A program made the position numbers and the translations under genes. The notes beneath the pieces are model-generated. The model made no database searches. It saw only the letters and a program-made list of their open reading frames with translations, and had not been told where the DNA came from. From contig CBDATZ010000008.1 in assembly GCA_965199845.1 (NCBI GenBank), positions 16,859-80,858 on the forward strand: DNA of 64,000 nucleotides, written 5' to 3'. Of the stretch, positions 53,376-61,740 are shown piece by piece (positions within the stretch are counted from its first letter, which is position 1; each line of letters begins with the position of its first letter). Source of the DNA: Ilyomonas sp965199845. GTDB lineage: Bacteria > Bacteroidota > Bacteroidia > Chitinophagales > Chitinophagaceae.

Positions 53376-54155
53376 TCAAGCCATTGTTGCAGCAGGCTGT
53401 TTCAATTTTTTGAGAAAGGCTTCTAAAATATGGTTGAACTCCGCCGGTACTTCCATCATAGGAGCGTGTCCGCATTTATCTATAAAATGCAGTTCGCTGT
53501 TGGGTATCAGCTTGTTAAACTCTTCTGCCACAAAAGGCGGCGTAATGGTATCGTTCTTTCCCCAGATCAGCAGCGTTGGCTGATGTATCTGGTTTAATTC
53601 TTCACCAAGATTATTACGTATTGCGCTTTTAGCCAAAGAAATAATTTTTATAACCTTGAGACGATTATTGGTAATCTCAAACACCTCATTTACCAAATCA
53701 TCTGTTGCCATCTTCGGATCGTAAAACGTAAGTTCCGTTTTGTTTCTTATATACACTTTATCACCACGTTTGGGATAGCTATCGCCCATTCCATTTTCAA
53801 ACAGACCGGAACTGCCTGTTAGAATAAGTGATTTAATGCGCTCGGGATGTTTTAAAATATGAACCAAAGCTACATGACCGCCAAGCGAATTGCCTAAAAG
53901 ATGTATATTATGATAGTTACGGGCTTCGATGAATTTAAATACGAATTTTTCGAGTCCGCCGACTGTTGTATGAAAAATATCCAGATCAAAAAGCGGGAGT
54001 AAGGGAACTACAACAAGATATTGATTTTTGAAGTGATCAATCAAATCCTGAAAGTTGCTTAATGCACCAAACAAGCCATGCAACAGTATCAGCGGTTCGC
54101 CGCTGCCTTCTTCAATATACTTAAATTTATCCTGTTGTTTTAATTGATATGCCAT
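53376..54155 (-). CDS. alpha/beta hydrolase
   Basis: The 259-residue protein has the alpha/beta-hydrolase fold: HGLFGA, nucleophile Ser in GNSLGGHVAL, LLIWGKND with the acid Asp, and the catalytic His in KCGHAPMMEVP. The set is complete. The substrate is unknown; esterase or C-C hydrolase are both possible. Next gene is the CBS protein. Confidence 0.88.
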   Translation of the reverse strand: MAYQLKQQDKFKYIEEGSGEPLILLHGLFGALSNFQDLIDHFKNQYLVVVPLLPLFDLDIFHTTVGGLEKFVFKFIEARNYHNIHLLGNSLGGHVALVHILKHPERIKSLILTGSSGLFENGMGDSYPKRGDKVYIRNKTELTFYDPKMATDDLVNEVFEITNNRLKVIKIISLAKSAIRNNLGEELNQIHQPTLLIWGKNDTITPPFVAEEFNKLIPNSELHFIDKCGHAPMMEVPAEFNHILEAFLKKLKQPAATMA

Positions 54156-54240
54156 TATATGCTTGTCTTAAATAAACCTGAAAAACCGTTTTTCAAAAGT
54201 ATCTAAGTGCTGCTAAAATACTTTTTTTATTGTAAGTGCC

Positions 54241-54777
54241 TCATTTGCTTTTTTCAGCCATGTGCGCAAAAAAGTTTTCCAGCTGTAGGAAAATGTTTTT
54301 AAAAAGGGGAATGGTATCAGCTAACAGACTGATGGCTTTTGGTCCCCAGGGCTGCACGAAACCGTAAAAATACGAACTTGCTATCGTATCGTCTTTCAAT
54401 AAAGGAATTTTTTCTGCATAAAACAAAACAATACTGAAAACAATCGTGTATAAAACGATATATAATACTATTCCTGCCAGTTTGTTGATAATGCCAAGCA
54501 TAGCAAGCTGCAATGTTTTTTCTATCATAACAGCTACCAATCGAGTTACAATAGCAACACCAATCAATACAATTGCAAAAGCAAGTATAGGTAAAAACCG
54601 CTCACCTATGTTTGCACTTTTACCAAGCCATACAGCAACGGTTGCCGATAGTTTTAACGCCGCCGCCAGCCCGATAAAAATGGCCAAAAAAGAAAAGACA
54701 GCAACAATAAAACCTTTGCTGTAACCTCTGAAAATGGCTAACGCTAACAGAATAAGATATATAATATCAATAAGCAT
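54241..54777 (-). CDS. cvpA: CvpA family membrane protein
   Basis: The 178-residue protein has four membrane segments and the CvpA N-terminus (LIDIIYLILLALAIFRGYSKGFIVAVFSFLAIFIG). CvpA was named for colicin V export and is linked to envelope stress tolerance. It is followed after 85 bp by the hydrolase gene and preceded by the YqeY gene. Confidence 0.85.
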   Translation of the reverse strand: MLIDIIYLILLALAIFRGYSKGFIVAVFSFLAIFIGLAAALKLSATVAVWLGKSANIGERFLPILAFAIVLIGVAIVTRLVAVMIEKTLQLAMLGIINKLAGIVLYIVLYTIVFSIVLFYAEKIPLLKDDTIASSYFYGFVQPWGPKAISLLADTIPLFKNIFLQLENFFAHMAEKSK

Positions 54778-54851
54778 GATTCATGAAAGGAGAGAAGTAA
54801 AAGCGAAAAGGTAAACCGTTTTCACGTTTTGCTTCTCACATTTGCGCCTTT

Positions 54852-55304
54852 TTATTTTGCCAATAATTCCTTCACAGCTGCAGAAATGGTTTTGCCATCA
54901 GCTTTACCGGCAAGTTGTTTTGTTGCCACACCCATTACTTTTCCCATATCGGCAGGAGACGAAGCGCCGGTTTCAGTAACGATTTTTTGCAAAGCTTCTT
55001 TCAATTCTGCTTCGCTCAATTGTTTGGGCATAAACTTTTGAATCACATCTAATTCTTCCTGCTCTTTGGTAGCCAGATCGGGACGATTTTGCTGTGTAAA
55101 TATTTCGAGCGAATCTTTCCGTTGTTTTATAAGACGCTGAATCAGTTTCATCTCGCCATCTTCGGTAATTTGTCCGTTAGCGCCGGGTTCTGTTTTTGCT
55201 TTTATAATTTCAGCTTTAATGGCACGAAGACCGCGCAAACCTGCTTCGTTCTTTGCCTTCATCGCATCTTTCATTTCTGTCATGACTTGTGTTTCCAGGC
55301 TCAT
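54852..55304 (-). CDS. GatB/YqeY domain protein
   Basis: The 150-residue protein is a stand-alone YqeY domain: LETQVMTEMKDAMKAKNEAGL, LRAIKAEIIKAK, SLEIFTQQNRPDLATKEQEEL and MGVATKQLAGKADGKTISA. The domain matches the tail of GatB and binds tRNA in related proteins. The cellular role is unclear. Housekeeping context. Confidence 0.9.
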   Translation of the reverse strand: MSLETQVMTEMKDAMKAKNEAGLRGLRAIKAEIIKAKTEPGANGQITEDGEMKLIQRLIKQRKDSLEIFTQQNRPDLATKEQEELDVIQKFMPKQLSEAELKEALQKIVTETGASSPADMGKVMGVATKQLAGKADGKTISAAVKELLAK

Positions 55305-55424
55305 AGTATTTTGTTGTTAATGTTATAATTTTTGATTTAATAAGGCATTGCAAATTGCGTGTTACAAATGAATTGATATATTGCTTTGTATAAGAAGTTA
55401 TAGAACGCAAAGTTCATAACTTTT

Positions 55425-55769
55425 TTACTTCACTTCTTTTGCCTGCAAGTCACGAAATTTATTCATGAAATCTTTGGCAAATGCTTTCATATCTTCTGCC
55501 AGTTGCGGATAACGTGTAGCACGGTTGTACGTATCTGCCATCGTAATAAAAGTCTGGTAAAAAAAATCTGTCATTTCATCTACCATCATATCTTTTGTCC
55601 AGAGGTCTATACGCAAAGCTGTTTTTTCTGCATTGTCCCAAAACGAAAGCATCAACGCTTTTGCAACCTGTTTGTCTTCCATCGAACTGTCTGTTGCATT
55701 CCAGCTTATCTTATCAACCAGTTTGCTTTCATCTCTTCTTACATCTATTGTTATCTTAGAATTATACAT
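55425..55769 (-). CDS. gldC: gliding motility protein GldC
   Basis: The 114-residue protein (I start at MYNSKITIDVRRDESK, since eight extra codons upstream are not family-like) has the GldC pattern: ITIDVRRDESKLVDKISW, LMLSFWDNAEKTALRIDLWTK and MTDFFYQTFITMADTY. GldC is a soluble protein needed for normal gliding in Flavobacterium, where it pairs with GldB. GldB is not adjacent here. It lies between the YqeY gene and a glycosyltransferase gene on the same strand. Confidence 0.88.
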   Translation of the reverse strand: MYNSKITIDVRRDESKLVDKISWNATDSSMEDKQVAKALMLSFWDNAEKTALRIDLWTKDMMVDEMTDFFYQTFITMADTYNRATRYPQLAEDMKAFAKDFMNKFRDLQAKEVK

Positions 55770-55814
55770 GCTTGTATTTGGATTAAGCGGCAAAAATAGC
55801 GACTAAATTGATCT

Positions 55815-56879
55815 TTATTTATTGATGCTTTTCGGAAGAATCGTTTCCAGCTGAAGCAAAGCAGTCTTTTTTGAATACACATCAGCCTGAACCGAACAAG
55901 CTTCAATCAGGCGATTGCGCAACGCTTCATCTTTATATAGCAAAATCATTTTCTCGCTAAGTTGTTCATAATTGTCCGGCTCAATTAACACAGCCGCATT
56001 GCCTGCATACTCTTTTATGGTTTCTGTAATGAATGATATGCACGGCGTTTGGCATTGCATAGATTGCAGCAGCGGCATTATATCATCATCTCTTTTTGGT
56101 GTATGAATAAATACGTAAGCGCCAGCTAAGATTTTTGCATACTCGCTTTCGGATAAAGTATTTAAAAACACAACATCTTCGCGGTAACGATATGTGTTAT
56201 ACTTTTCAATCCATTCTTTCTCTTTTACAAAAGAAATTGTTCCTGCAACAATCAATTTCATACTGCTGTGCTGCCATTTTTTAAAGCCGGAAAATGCTTT
56301 TAGTAATGACATAAACGAAGCTAATGTGTTACCTTTTCCCAATAGTAAAAAGTATTCTTTCCCCTGCGCGTGGCTCATTTTCAGAGATTGCTTTTCGCTC
56401 CAGGATATTGGCTCAAAATCATTTTCTGCCGCAGCTTGTAAAACCTGGATATTGTTGTTGGAAAAATGTTCTTCTGCCAGCAATTTTTGTTTTATAAACT
56501 GTGATGAAACGGCAATTGTAACAACAGAAGCAAGCTTATTTTTTACAACTAATCTTTCTGTTTCCGTTGCAATAATAAGCTGCGGTAAAGATGATGAAAC
56601 CATCTTATCTTTCGTTATCTGAACAAGCCAATCAATACGCCATTTTTTTAATAATAACCAAAGCTGAATGTCATTAAAAAAAGAAAGAAAACTGTTGTAT
56701 TCTTCAATAATAAAAACTGTATTATCGTTTATCAGCGATACCTTTTTTGCTTCACGTAAACCTTCTGATTTTATAACAGAATAATTCTTCTGTACAAATA
56801 AAAAAAGTAATAAATGCAATAGATTATTAGAATAACTATCTTTCTTTGGCTTGTCTTTGCAAAGTATTAAAACTCTCAT
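55815..56879 (-). CDS. GT4-like glycosyltransferase with an altered donor-site motif
   Basis: The 354-residue protein has a GT-B layout with a C-terminal donor domain (LLGKGNTLASFMSLLKAFSGF, LIVAGTISF, DVVFLNTLSESEYAKIL, then a nucleotide-binding turn). The usual E-x7-E motif reads RDDDIMPLLQSMQCQTPC, lacking both Glu. This is an unusual variant; activity may be altered or lost. It follows the MurU-like gene by 5 bp, so it belongs to the recycling-type cluster and may act on the nucleotide sugar made there, which is inference. Confidence 0.7.
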   Translation of the reverse strand: MRVLILCKDKPKKDSYSNNLLHLLLFLFVQKNYSVIKSEGLREAKKVSLINDNTVFIIEEYNSFLSFFNDIQLWLLLKKWRIDWLVQITKDKMVSSSLPQLIIATETERLVVKNKLASVVTIAVSSQFIKQKLLAEEHFSNNNIQVLQAAAENDFEPISWSEKQSLKMSHAQGKEYFLLLGKGNTLASFMSLLKAFSGFKKWQHSSMKLIVAGTISFVKEKEWIEKYNTYRYREDVVFLNTLSESEYAKILAGAYVFIHTPKRDDDIMPLLQSMQCQTPCISFITETIKEYAGNAAVLIEPDNYEQLSEKMILLYKDEALRNRLIEACSVQADVYSKKTALLQLETILPKSINK

Positions 56880-56884
56880 ATAAA

Positions 56885-57643
56885 TTATGCAAAAAGCGAT
56901 TCGGCAAGCGTAATACTTTCCGGTTTGCCAACATCAACAAAAAGAGAATCGTCGTGCGAAAAAGATTGAATTGACTGTTTGGCAGCCAGTTGTAAGTACA
57001 CATCTATAATAGAAAACTTGCCACTGAACGGTTGCATCAAATCAAAAATTTTACGGTTGATGATATGAATACCGCTGAACGCTTTTTCGTTATAATCATC
57101 TGATTGTTTGGCAATTTTTACTTCGCCGGTTTTTACGTTGCGCCAGCCGCAAAGCTCGTTGTTGTTTGTAAATAACAGGTAGCGCGATGTGCTTCTACTG
57201 CTTATCGCTAATGTTACTAAAGGTTTGTTTTTTTGATGTTGCGCAATCATTTTATCTAACGGCATATTGGTGAGCACATCCGCATTCATCAATACAAAAT
57301 TATTTGTGTTATCAAAATATGTTATTGCATTTTGTAAGCCGCCGCCGGTTTCTAAAACATCTTTTTCGTAAGAAATAGTTACGTTGCTTCCCCAGCCGTT
57401 ATTCGTTGTAATGGCTTGTTCAATTTGCTCTGCAAAATGATGTGTATTGACAATGATATTTTGTATGCCATAGCTTTGTATAAATTCGATGTTACGTTGC
57501 AACAAACTTTTTTCATTAACTTGTACCAATGCTTTGGGATGCTTATCTGTAAAGGGTTTCAGCCTTGTGCCCAAACCGGCAGCTAATATCATAGCTTTGG
57601 TTATTGATTCCGTATTACCTTCTGTTTTTGCTGCCACTTCCAT
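56885..57643 (-). CDS. sugar-1-phosphate nucleotidyltransferase, MurU-like
   Basis: The 252-residue protein has the pyrophosphorylase signature LAAGLGTRLKPFTDKHPKAL near residue 20 and the metal site MNADVL. Its small size, without a C-terminal left-handed helix, and the neighbouring AmgK-like kinase fit the MurU type, which makes UDP-N-acetylmuramate from MurNAc-1-phosphate in the cell-wall recycling route of Pseudomonas and others. The sugar is inferred from the neighbour. It is 14 bp after the kinase-RapZ gene and 5 bp before the glycosyltransferase. Confidence 0.85.
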   Translation of the reverse strand: MEVAAKTEGNTESITKAMILAAGLGTRLKPFTDKHPKALVQVNEKSLLQRNIEFIQSYGIQNIIVNTHHFAEQIEQAITTNNGWGSNVTISYEKDVLETGGGLQNAITYFDNTNNFVLMNADVLTNMPLDKMIAQHQKNKPLVTLAISSRSTSRYLLFTNNNELCGWRNVKTGEVKIAKQSDDYNEKAFSGIHIINRKIFDLMQPFSGKFSIIDVYLQLAAKQSIQSFSHDDSLFVDVGKPESITLAESLFA

Positions 57644-57657
57644 TCTGTAATTCTCTT

Positions 57658-59133
57658 TTATTGTGCTGTTGCCAACTCGGCTTGCGGAGATAAATCTTTC
57701 ACCCAGTTTTCCATGTTAAAATGATTGACTTCAACAGTTACATTATACTTATTTCGTAAATGCCGCGCTGTTTGTTCTGCCGAATACACACTTCGGTGCT
57801 GACCGCCGGTGCAACCAAAAGAAATAGACAAACTATCAAAACCTCGTTTAATATAATCTTCAACAGAAATATCAACCAGGTTATAAACGCTGTTTAAAAA
57901 ATCGTTCATTTTTGTTTTTTCTTCCAAAAATGTTTGTACGTTTTTATCCAGTCCGCTACAACATTTATACTCCTGGTACCTGCCGGGATTTAGTAAGCCG
58001 CGACAATCAAATATAAAGCCGCCGCCATGACCAGATTCATCTTTTGGCAAACCGCGTTTGTAAGAAAAACTGCTGATTTTTACAACCAATGGCGTGTTCT
58101 CATTTGCCTGGATATTTTCAAAACGATTGATGATGTCATCGCTTGCAATTGCATGTAGAATACGTGCAAATTCAGGCGTTTTATCATTCATGTTCGGATG
58201 ATTATCCGTAAAGCTTTTTAGGTTGCGTAAAGCCAAAGGAATACTGGTTAAAAAATGCGCTTTCCGCTCAAATAAACCTCTGAAACCATACGCGCCCAAC
58301 ACTTGTAAAAGCCGTAATAAAACATAGCCGTTATATTGACGGATAAATAAATTTTTATCTAACAATGTCGGCAACAATTTATCAGCTTCTTCAATGTAAT
58401 AATTCAGCAAATTTTCTTTCCATTCATTGCTCAGTTCTGCTTTTGCCTGCCACAACAAACTCGCAACATCGTATTGCAAAGCGCCTTTCATTCCGCCCTG
58501 GTAATCTATAAAACAAAGCTTGTCATCATTCACAATTATATTGCGGCTTTGAAAGTCGCGAAACATAAAATACTGGTTGTCGCCGTTTACCAAAAACGCG
58601 CTGATATTTTCAAACTCTGCGTATAAAGCTTGTTTATCGTAAGGCAATTTTAAAGTGTCGAGAAAATAATATTTAAAGTATAACAAATCGCTCATGATTG
58701 CCTGCTTACCAAAGTCTTTTGCAGTAAGACATAAACTATAATCCAAACCATCATCTCCCAATATTTGCAGGCGAGCTAAATGGTGCAGACTTTTTTGAAA
58801 CAAACGATACACAGAATCGTTATGTCCATATGTAATCAAATTGTCTAAAAGCGATTCATTGCCGGCATCTTCCTGAATGTACAACGTGCTTTCTTCATTC
58901 ACTGCGTACACGTCGGGGACCAATAGATTTTCTTGTTTGAAATGAGCCGTAAAAGCAAGAAACGTTTTGTTTTCCTGAACATTGATATTATGCGTAACAA
59001 TGAACGATTTATGAGCCGTAAAAATCCGGTAATAAATTCTGTCACTTCCGCTTTGCGGCAGTTTTTCAATCTGCTCAATAACATCATTATTTATAGAAGC
59101 AAACAGCGTCGTTATTTGTGTTTCTATCGTCAT
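57658..59133 (-). CDS. AmgK-like sugar kinase fused to a RapZ C-terminal domain
   Basis: From ATG 59133 the protein has 491 residues; a longer frame to 59202 adds 23 atypical residues. Residues about 20-325 are an aminoglycoside-phosphotransferase-type kinase: FRDFQSRNIIV (catalytic Asp, with Phe-Arg for the usual His-Arg) and FIDYQGGMKGALQYDVASL (Mg site). AmgK enzymes phosphorylate MurNAc and GlcNAc at C1. Residues about 345-475 are the C-terminal RNA- and metabolite-binding domain of RapZ: SFSYKRGLP and FGCTGGQHRSV. In E. coli that domain senses glucosamine-6-phosphate and directs decay of the glmZ small RNA. Its role in this fusion is unknown. First gene of a three-gene unit with MurU-like and GT genes. 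Confidence 0.88.
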   Translation of the reverse strand: MTIETQITTLFASINNDVIEQIEKLPQSGSDRIYYRIFTAHKSFIVTHNINVQENKTFLAFTAHFKQENLLVPDVYAVNEESTLYIQEDAGNESLLDNLITYGHNDSVYRLFQKSLHHLARLQILGDDGLDYSLCLTAKDFGKQAIMSDLLYFKYYFLDTLKLPYDKQALYAEFENISAFLVNGDNQYFMFRDFQSRNIIVNDDKLCFIDYQGGMKGALQYDVASLLWQAKAELSNEWKENLLNYYIEEADKLLPTLLDKNLFIRQYNGYVLLRLLQVLGAYGFRGLFERKAHFLTSIPLALRNLKSFTDNHPNMNDKTPEFARILHAIASDDIINRFENIQANENTPLVVKISSFSYKRGLPKDESGHGGGFIFDCRGLLNPGRYQEYKCCSGLDKNVQTFLEEKTKMNDFLNSVYNLVDISVEDYIKRGFDSLSISFGCTGGQHRSVYSAEQTARHLRNKYNVTVEVNHFNMENWVKDLSPQAELATAQ

Positions 59134-59245
59134 AGAAAAATTTATAAGGACGGTAAAAATAGAATAGTTTTTCGGGTAAATATTTTTCAAAATAAAATTC
59201 ACTTCCTCATCACAAAATCTCTCTTTATCAACCCAAATCTCCGTC

Positions 59246-59253
59246 TATCTTTG
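59246..59253 (+). promoter_or_regulatory. -7 element upstream of trhO
   Basis: TATCTTTG matches TAnnTTTG about 90 bp before the start codon; the -33 TTG is not obvious. Confidence 0.35.
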
Positions 59254-59302
59254 CGACCGAAAATTTTGTTCCGCCTGCAACGGAATTCATATTGTTCATG
59301 AA

Positions 59303-59326
59303 ACATCAGAATGCAATTTCTGATGT
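59303..59326 (+). promoter_or_regulatory. hairpin in the predicted trhO leader
   Basis: ACATCAGAA and TTCTGATGT form a perfect 9-bp stem with a six-base loop, 17 bp before the start codon and after the -7 element. It has no T-run, so it is not a terminator. Confidence 0.5.
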
Positions 59327-59342
59327 CTGAAATTTTAAAATT

Positions 59343-60380
59343 ATGGCAGTTTTACACAACCGTGTAAACGGTGAAGAATTGAAGCAACGCCTGCTTCAGG
59401 AAACGGAAAAGCGCGTCACCATTAGCTTTTACCGTTATTGCGAAATTCAGAATCCAATAGAATTTCGAAATTTCCTTTACAAACACTTAGATGAATTAAA
59501 CGTTTTCGGTCGTATTTACATTGCGAAAGAAGGCATCAACGCGCAAATCAGTGTGCCGGAAAATAATTTCGAGTCTTTCAAACAATGCCTGCAATCTATT
59601 GCCGGTTTGGAAAATCTGCGGTTGAATACTGCTGTGGACGATGACGGAAAATCGTTTTGGGTTTTAAAGATAAAAGTGCGCGATAAAATTGTGGCTGATG
59701 GCATTGCAGACGAATCATTTTGCATGAACGAAAAAGGTAAGTATGTAAATGCCGCGCAAATGAATAAATGCCTGCAAATGCCGGGAACGATTGTGATTGA
59801 TATGCGCAATCATTATGAATATGAAGTTGGGCATTTTGAAAATGCTTTGGAAGTGCCTTCCGATACGTTTCGCGATCAATTGCCAATGGCGGTTGATATG
59901 CTGAAAGGAAAAGAAGAAGAAAACATTATTATGTATTGTACCGGCGGTATTCGCTGCGAGAAAGCCAGCGCATATTTGCTGCACAATGGTTTCAATAATG
60001 TTTTTCATTTGGAAGGCGGCATTATTAACTATGCAAAAGAAATAAAAGAGCAGAATTTAGACAGCAAATTCATTGGTAAAAACTTTGTTTTTGATAATCG
60101 TTTGGGCGAGCGTATTACAGAAGATGTAATTGCCTATTGTCATCAATGCGGAAAGGCTTGCGACACGCATACCAACTGTAAAAATGATGGTTGTCATTTG
60201 CTGTTTATTCAATGCAACAACTGCGCTAAGCAATACGATGGTTGTTGTAGTATTGAATGCAAGGAAACCATTCATTTGCCTTTGGAAAGACAGGCTGAAT
60301 TGCGAAAAGGAATTGATAAAGGAAGAAATGTTTTTAATAAATCCAGAGAGCGGTTACGACCAAAGCTGGGAGAGAAATGA
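59343..60380 (+). CDS. trhO: tRNA uridine-34 hydroxylase, rhodanese family
   Basis: The 345-residue protein has the N-terminal acylphosphatase-like domain (ISFYRYCEI, then IYIAKEGINAQISV) and a rhodanese domain with catalytic C199 in YCTGGIRCEK. A Cys-rich zinc-like tail follows (CHQCGKACDTHTNC, CNNCAKQYDGCC). TrhO installs the oxygen of 5-hydroxyuridine at the tRNA wobble position. The stop codon TGA overlaps the left arm of a 34-bp inverted repeat. Confidence 0.93.
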   Translation: MAVLHNRVNGEELKQRLLQETEKRVTISFYRYCEIQNPIEFRNFLYKHLDELNVFGRIYIAKEGINAQISVPENNFESFKQCLQSIAGLENLRLNTAVDDDGKSFWVLKIKVRDKIVADGIADESFCMNEKGKYVNAAQMNKCLQMPGTIVIDMRNHYEYEVGHFENALEVPSDTFRDQLPMAVDMLKGKEEENIIMYCTGGIRCEKASAYLLHNGFNNVFHLEGGIINYAKEIKEQNLDSKFIGKNFVFDNRLGERITEDVIAYCHQCGKACDTHTNCKNDGCHLLFIQCNNCAKQYDGCCSIECKETIHLPLERQAELRKGIDKGRNVFNKSRERLRPKLGEK

Positions 60381-60513
60381 TGTACGATGTTAGATGAGTG
60401 ATGTACGATGTGTTTATGTGCAATACCATTTACTTACATTTAAAACGTAGTATAATGGATTTGGTAAAAAGTAAAGAATCACATCGTACATCACTCATCT
60501 AACATCGTACATC
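60379..60513. repeat. 34-bp perfect inverted repeat between trhO and purC
   Basis: The arms 60379-60412 and 60480-60513 are exact reverse complements over 34 bp, separated by 67 bp. Each arm contains the word GATGTACGATGT twice. The left arm starts inside the trhO stop and the right arm enters the purC coding end, where it encodes the last residues MYDVR. It could fold into a long stem-loop and act as a terminator for both genes. No transposase is nearby. Confidence 0.9.
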
Positions 60514-61427
60514 GAAAGCCATTTTTCCACTTTCGCAAAAACTTCATCATCACTCATGGTAACTGGTTCAAAAGGTTTACCAATTACTTTTTCATATAAT
60601 TCAATATATCGTTTGCTGATTGTATTTACCCATTCTTCAGACATATCCGGAACGGTTTGTCCTTCTTTTCCCATGAAGTTATTTTCGATCAGCCACTCGC
60701 GTACAAACTCTTTGCTCAATTGCTTTTGACGTTCGTTTTTTTCTTGTCTTTCTTCAAAACCATCTGTATAAAAATAACGCGATGAATCGGGCGTATGTAC
60801 TTCATCCATCAAATAAATTTCATCTTCAATTTTACCAAACTCATACTTGGTATCAACCAATATCAAACCTTGTTTAGCCGCAATTTCTTTACCACGCGCA
60901 AATAACTGCAATGCGTAGTTGGATAAAACGTTCCAGTCGTCTTGTGTTGCCAGTCCGGTCTTTATAATTACTTCTTTAGAAATGTCTTCATCGTGCCCTT
61001 CCGAAGCTTTGGTTGATGGCGTTATAATCGGCGAAGGAAAGTAATCGTTCTCTTTCATTCCTTCCGGCATTGTAACGCCGCACAGCGTTCTTTTGCCGCT
61101 GCTATATGTGCGCCACGCATGACCTGTAAGATTGCCGCGTACGACCATTTCTATTTTAAAAGGAATACATTTTTTGCCAACAGCAGCCATTGGTGCGGGC
61201 GTTGCCAATAACCAGTTCGGGCAAATGTCTTTTGTTTGTGCAAGCATATATGCCGCAACCTGGTTCAGCACTTGTCCTTTATATGGAATTGGCTTTGGTA
61301 AAATGACATCAAAGGCTGAGATACGGTTGCTGGCAATCATTACTATAATATCATCGCCTATGGTATAAACGTCTCTTACTTTTCCTCTGTAAAATGCTGT
61401 TTGGTTGGGAAACTGGTATGGCATCAT
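60495..61427 (-). CDS. purC: phosphoribosylaminoimidazole-succinocarboxamide synthase
   Basis: The 310-residue protein has the SAICAR synthetase motifs: FYRGKVRDVYTIGDDII, SNRISAFDVILP, EMVVRGNLTGHAW and VDTKYEFG. It joins CAIR and aspartate in purine biosynthesis. I start at ATG 61427, because an upstream TTG frame would run across the -7 element TATTTTTG at 61439-61432. The last residues MYDVR come from the inverted repeat that enters its 3' end, so the natural C-terminus may have been altered. It is convergent with trhO. Confidence 0.94.
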   Translation of the reverse strand: MMPYQFPNQTAFYRGKVRDVYTIGDDIIVMIASNRISAFDVILPKPIPYKGQVLNQVAAYMLAQTKDICPNWLLATPAPMAAVGKKCIPFKIEMVVRGNLTGHAWRTYSSGKRTLCGVTMPEGMKENDYFPSPIITPSTKASEGHDEDISKEVIIKTGLATQDDWNVLSNYALQLFARGKEIAAKQGLILVDTKYEFGKIEDEIYLMDEVHTPDSSRYFYTDGFEERQEKNERQKQLSKEFVREWLIENNFMGKEGQTVPDMSEEWVNTISKRYIELYEKVIGKPFEPVTMSDDEVFAKVEKWLSMYDVR

Positions 61428-61431
61428 GCTG

Positions 61432-61439
61432 CAAAAATA
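61432..61439 (-). promoter_or_regulatory. -7 element before purC
   Basis: TATTTTTG on the minus strand matches TAnnTTTG five bases before the chosen start, implying a nearly leaderless transcript. Confidence 0.4.
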
Positions 61440-61448
61440 GCGGAACAA

Positions 61449-61740
61449 TCGGTTGCTTTTTGCTCTCTTTTATTTCAGCAATATAATTTCCTTTTTCAAT
61501 TTTTTTAATAGTTACCGAAAAAGATATTCTGAAATAATTTGTAATCCTAATCTTATAAAGACGCTGATTTGTACAATATGATTTATATAATAAATGATGT
61601 TCTTATGCAATCTTGCTATTATTGTTTTAAAGAAATGAATCAGGCAATGAATTATTATGAATAGATAGAAATAATAATCGTTTTTTTCGTTTTATTAAAA
61701 AGAACTGCTTTTCTTTACTCTAACATAAACAAACCTATTT
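61449..61740. other. gap between purC and the TonB-dependent receptor gene
   Basis: The 292 bp hold the divergent promoters of purC and the receptor gene. I see no exact TAnnTTTG on the plus strand, no hairpin and no small gene. Confidence 0.45.

Noticed and set aside
59516..60275. Several minus-strand frames inside trhO
   Set aside because: They are shadows of the rhodanese gene, with no independent start or family features.
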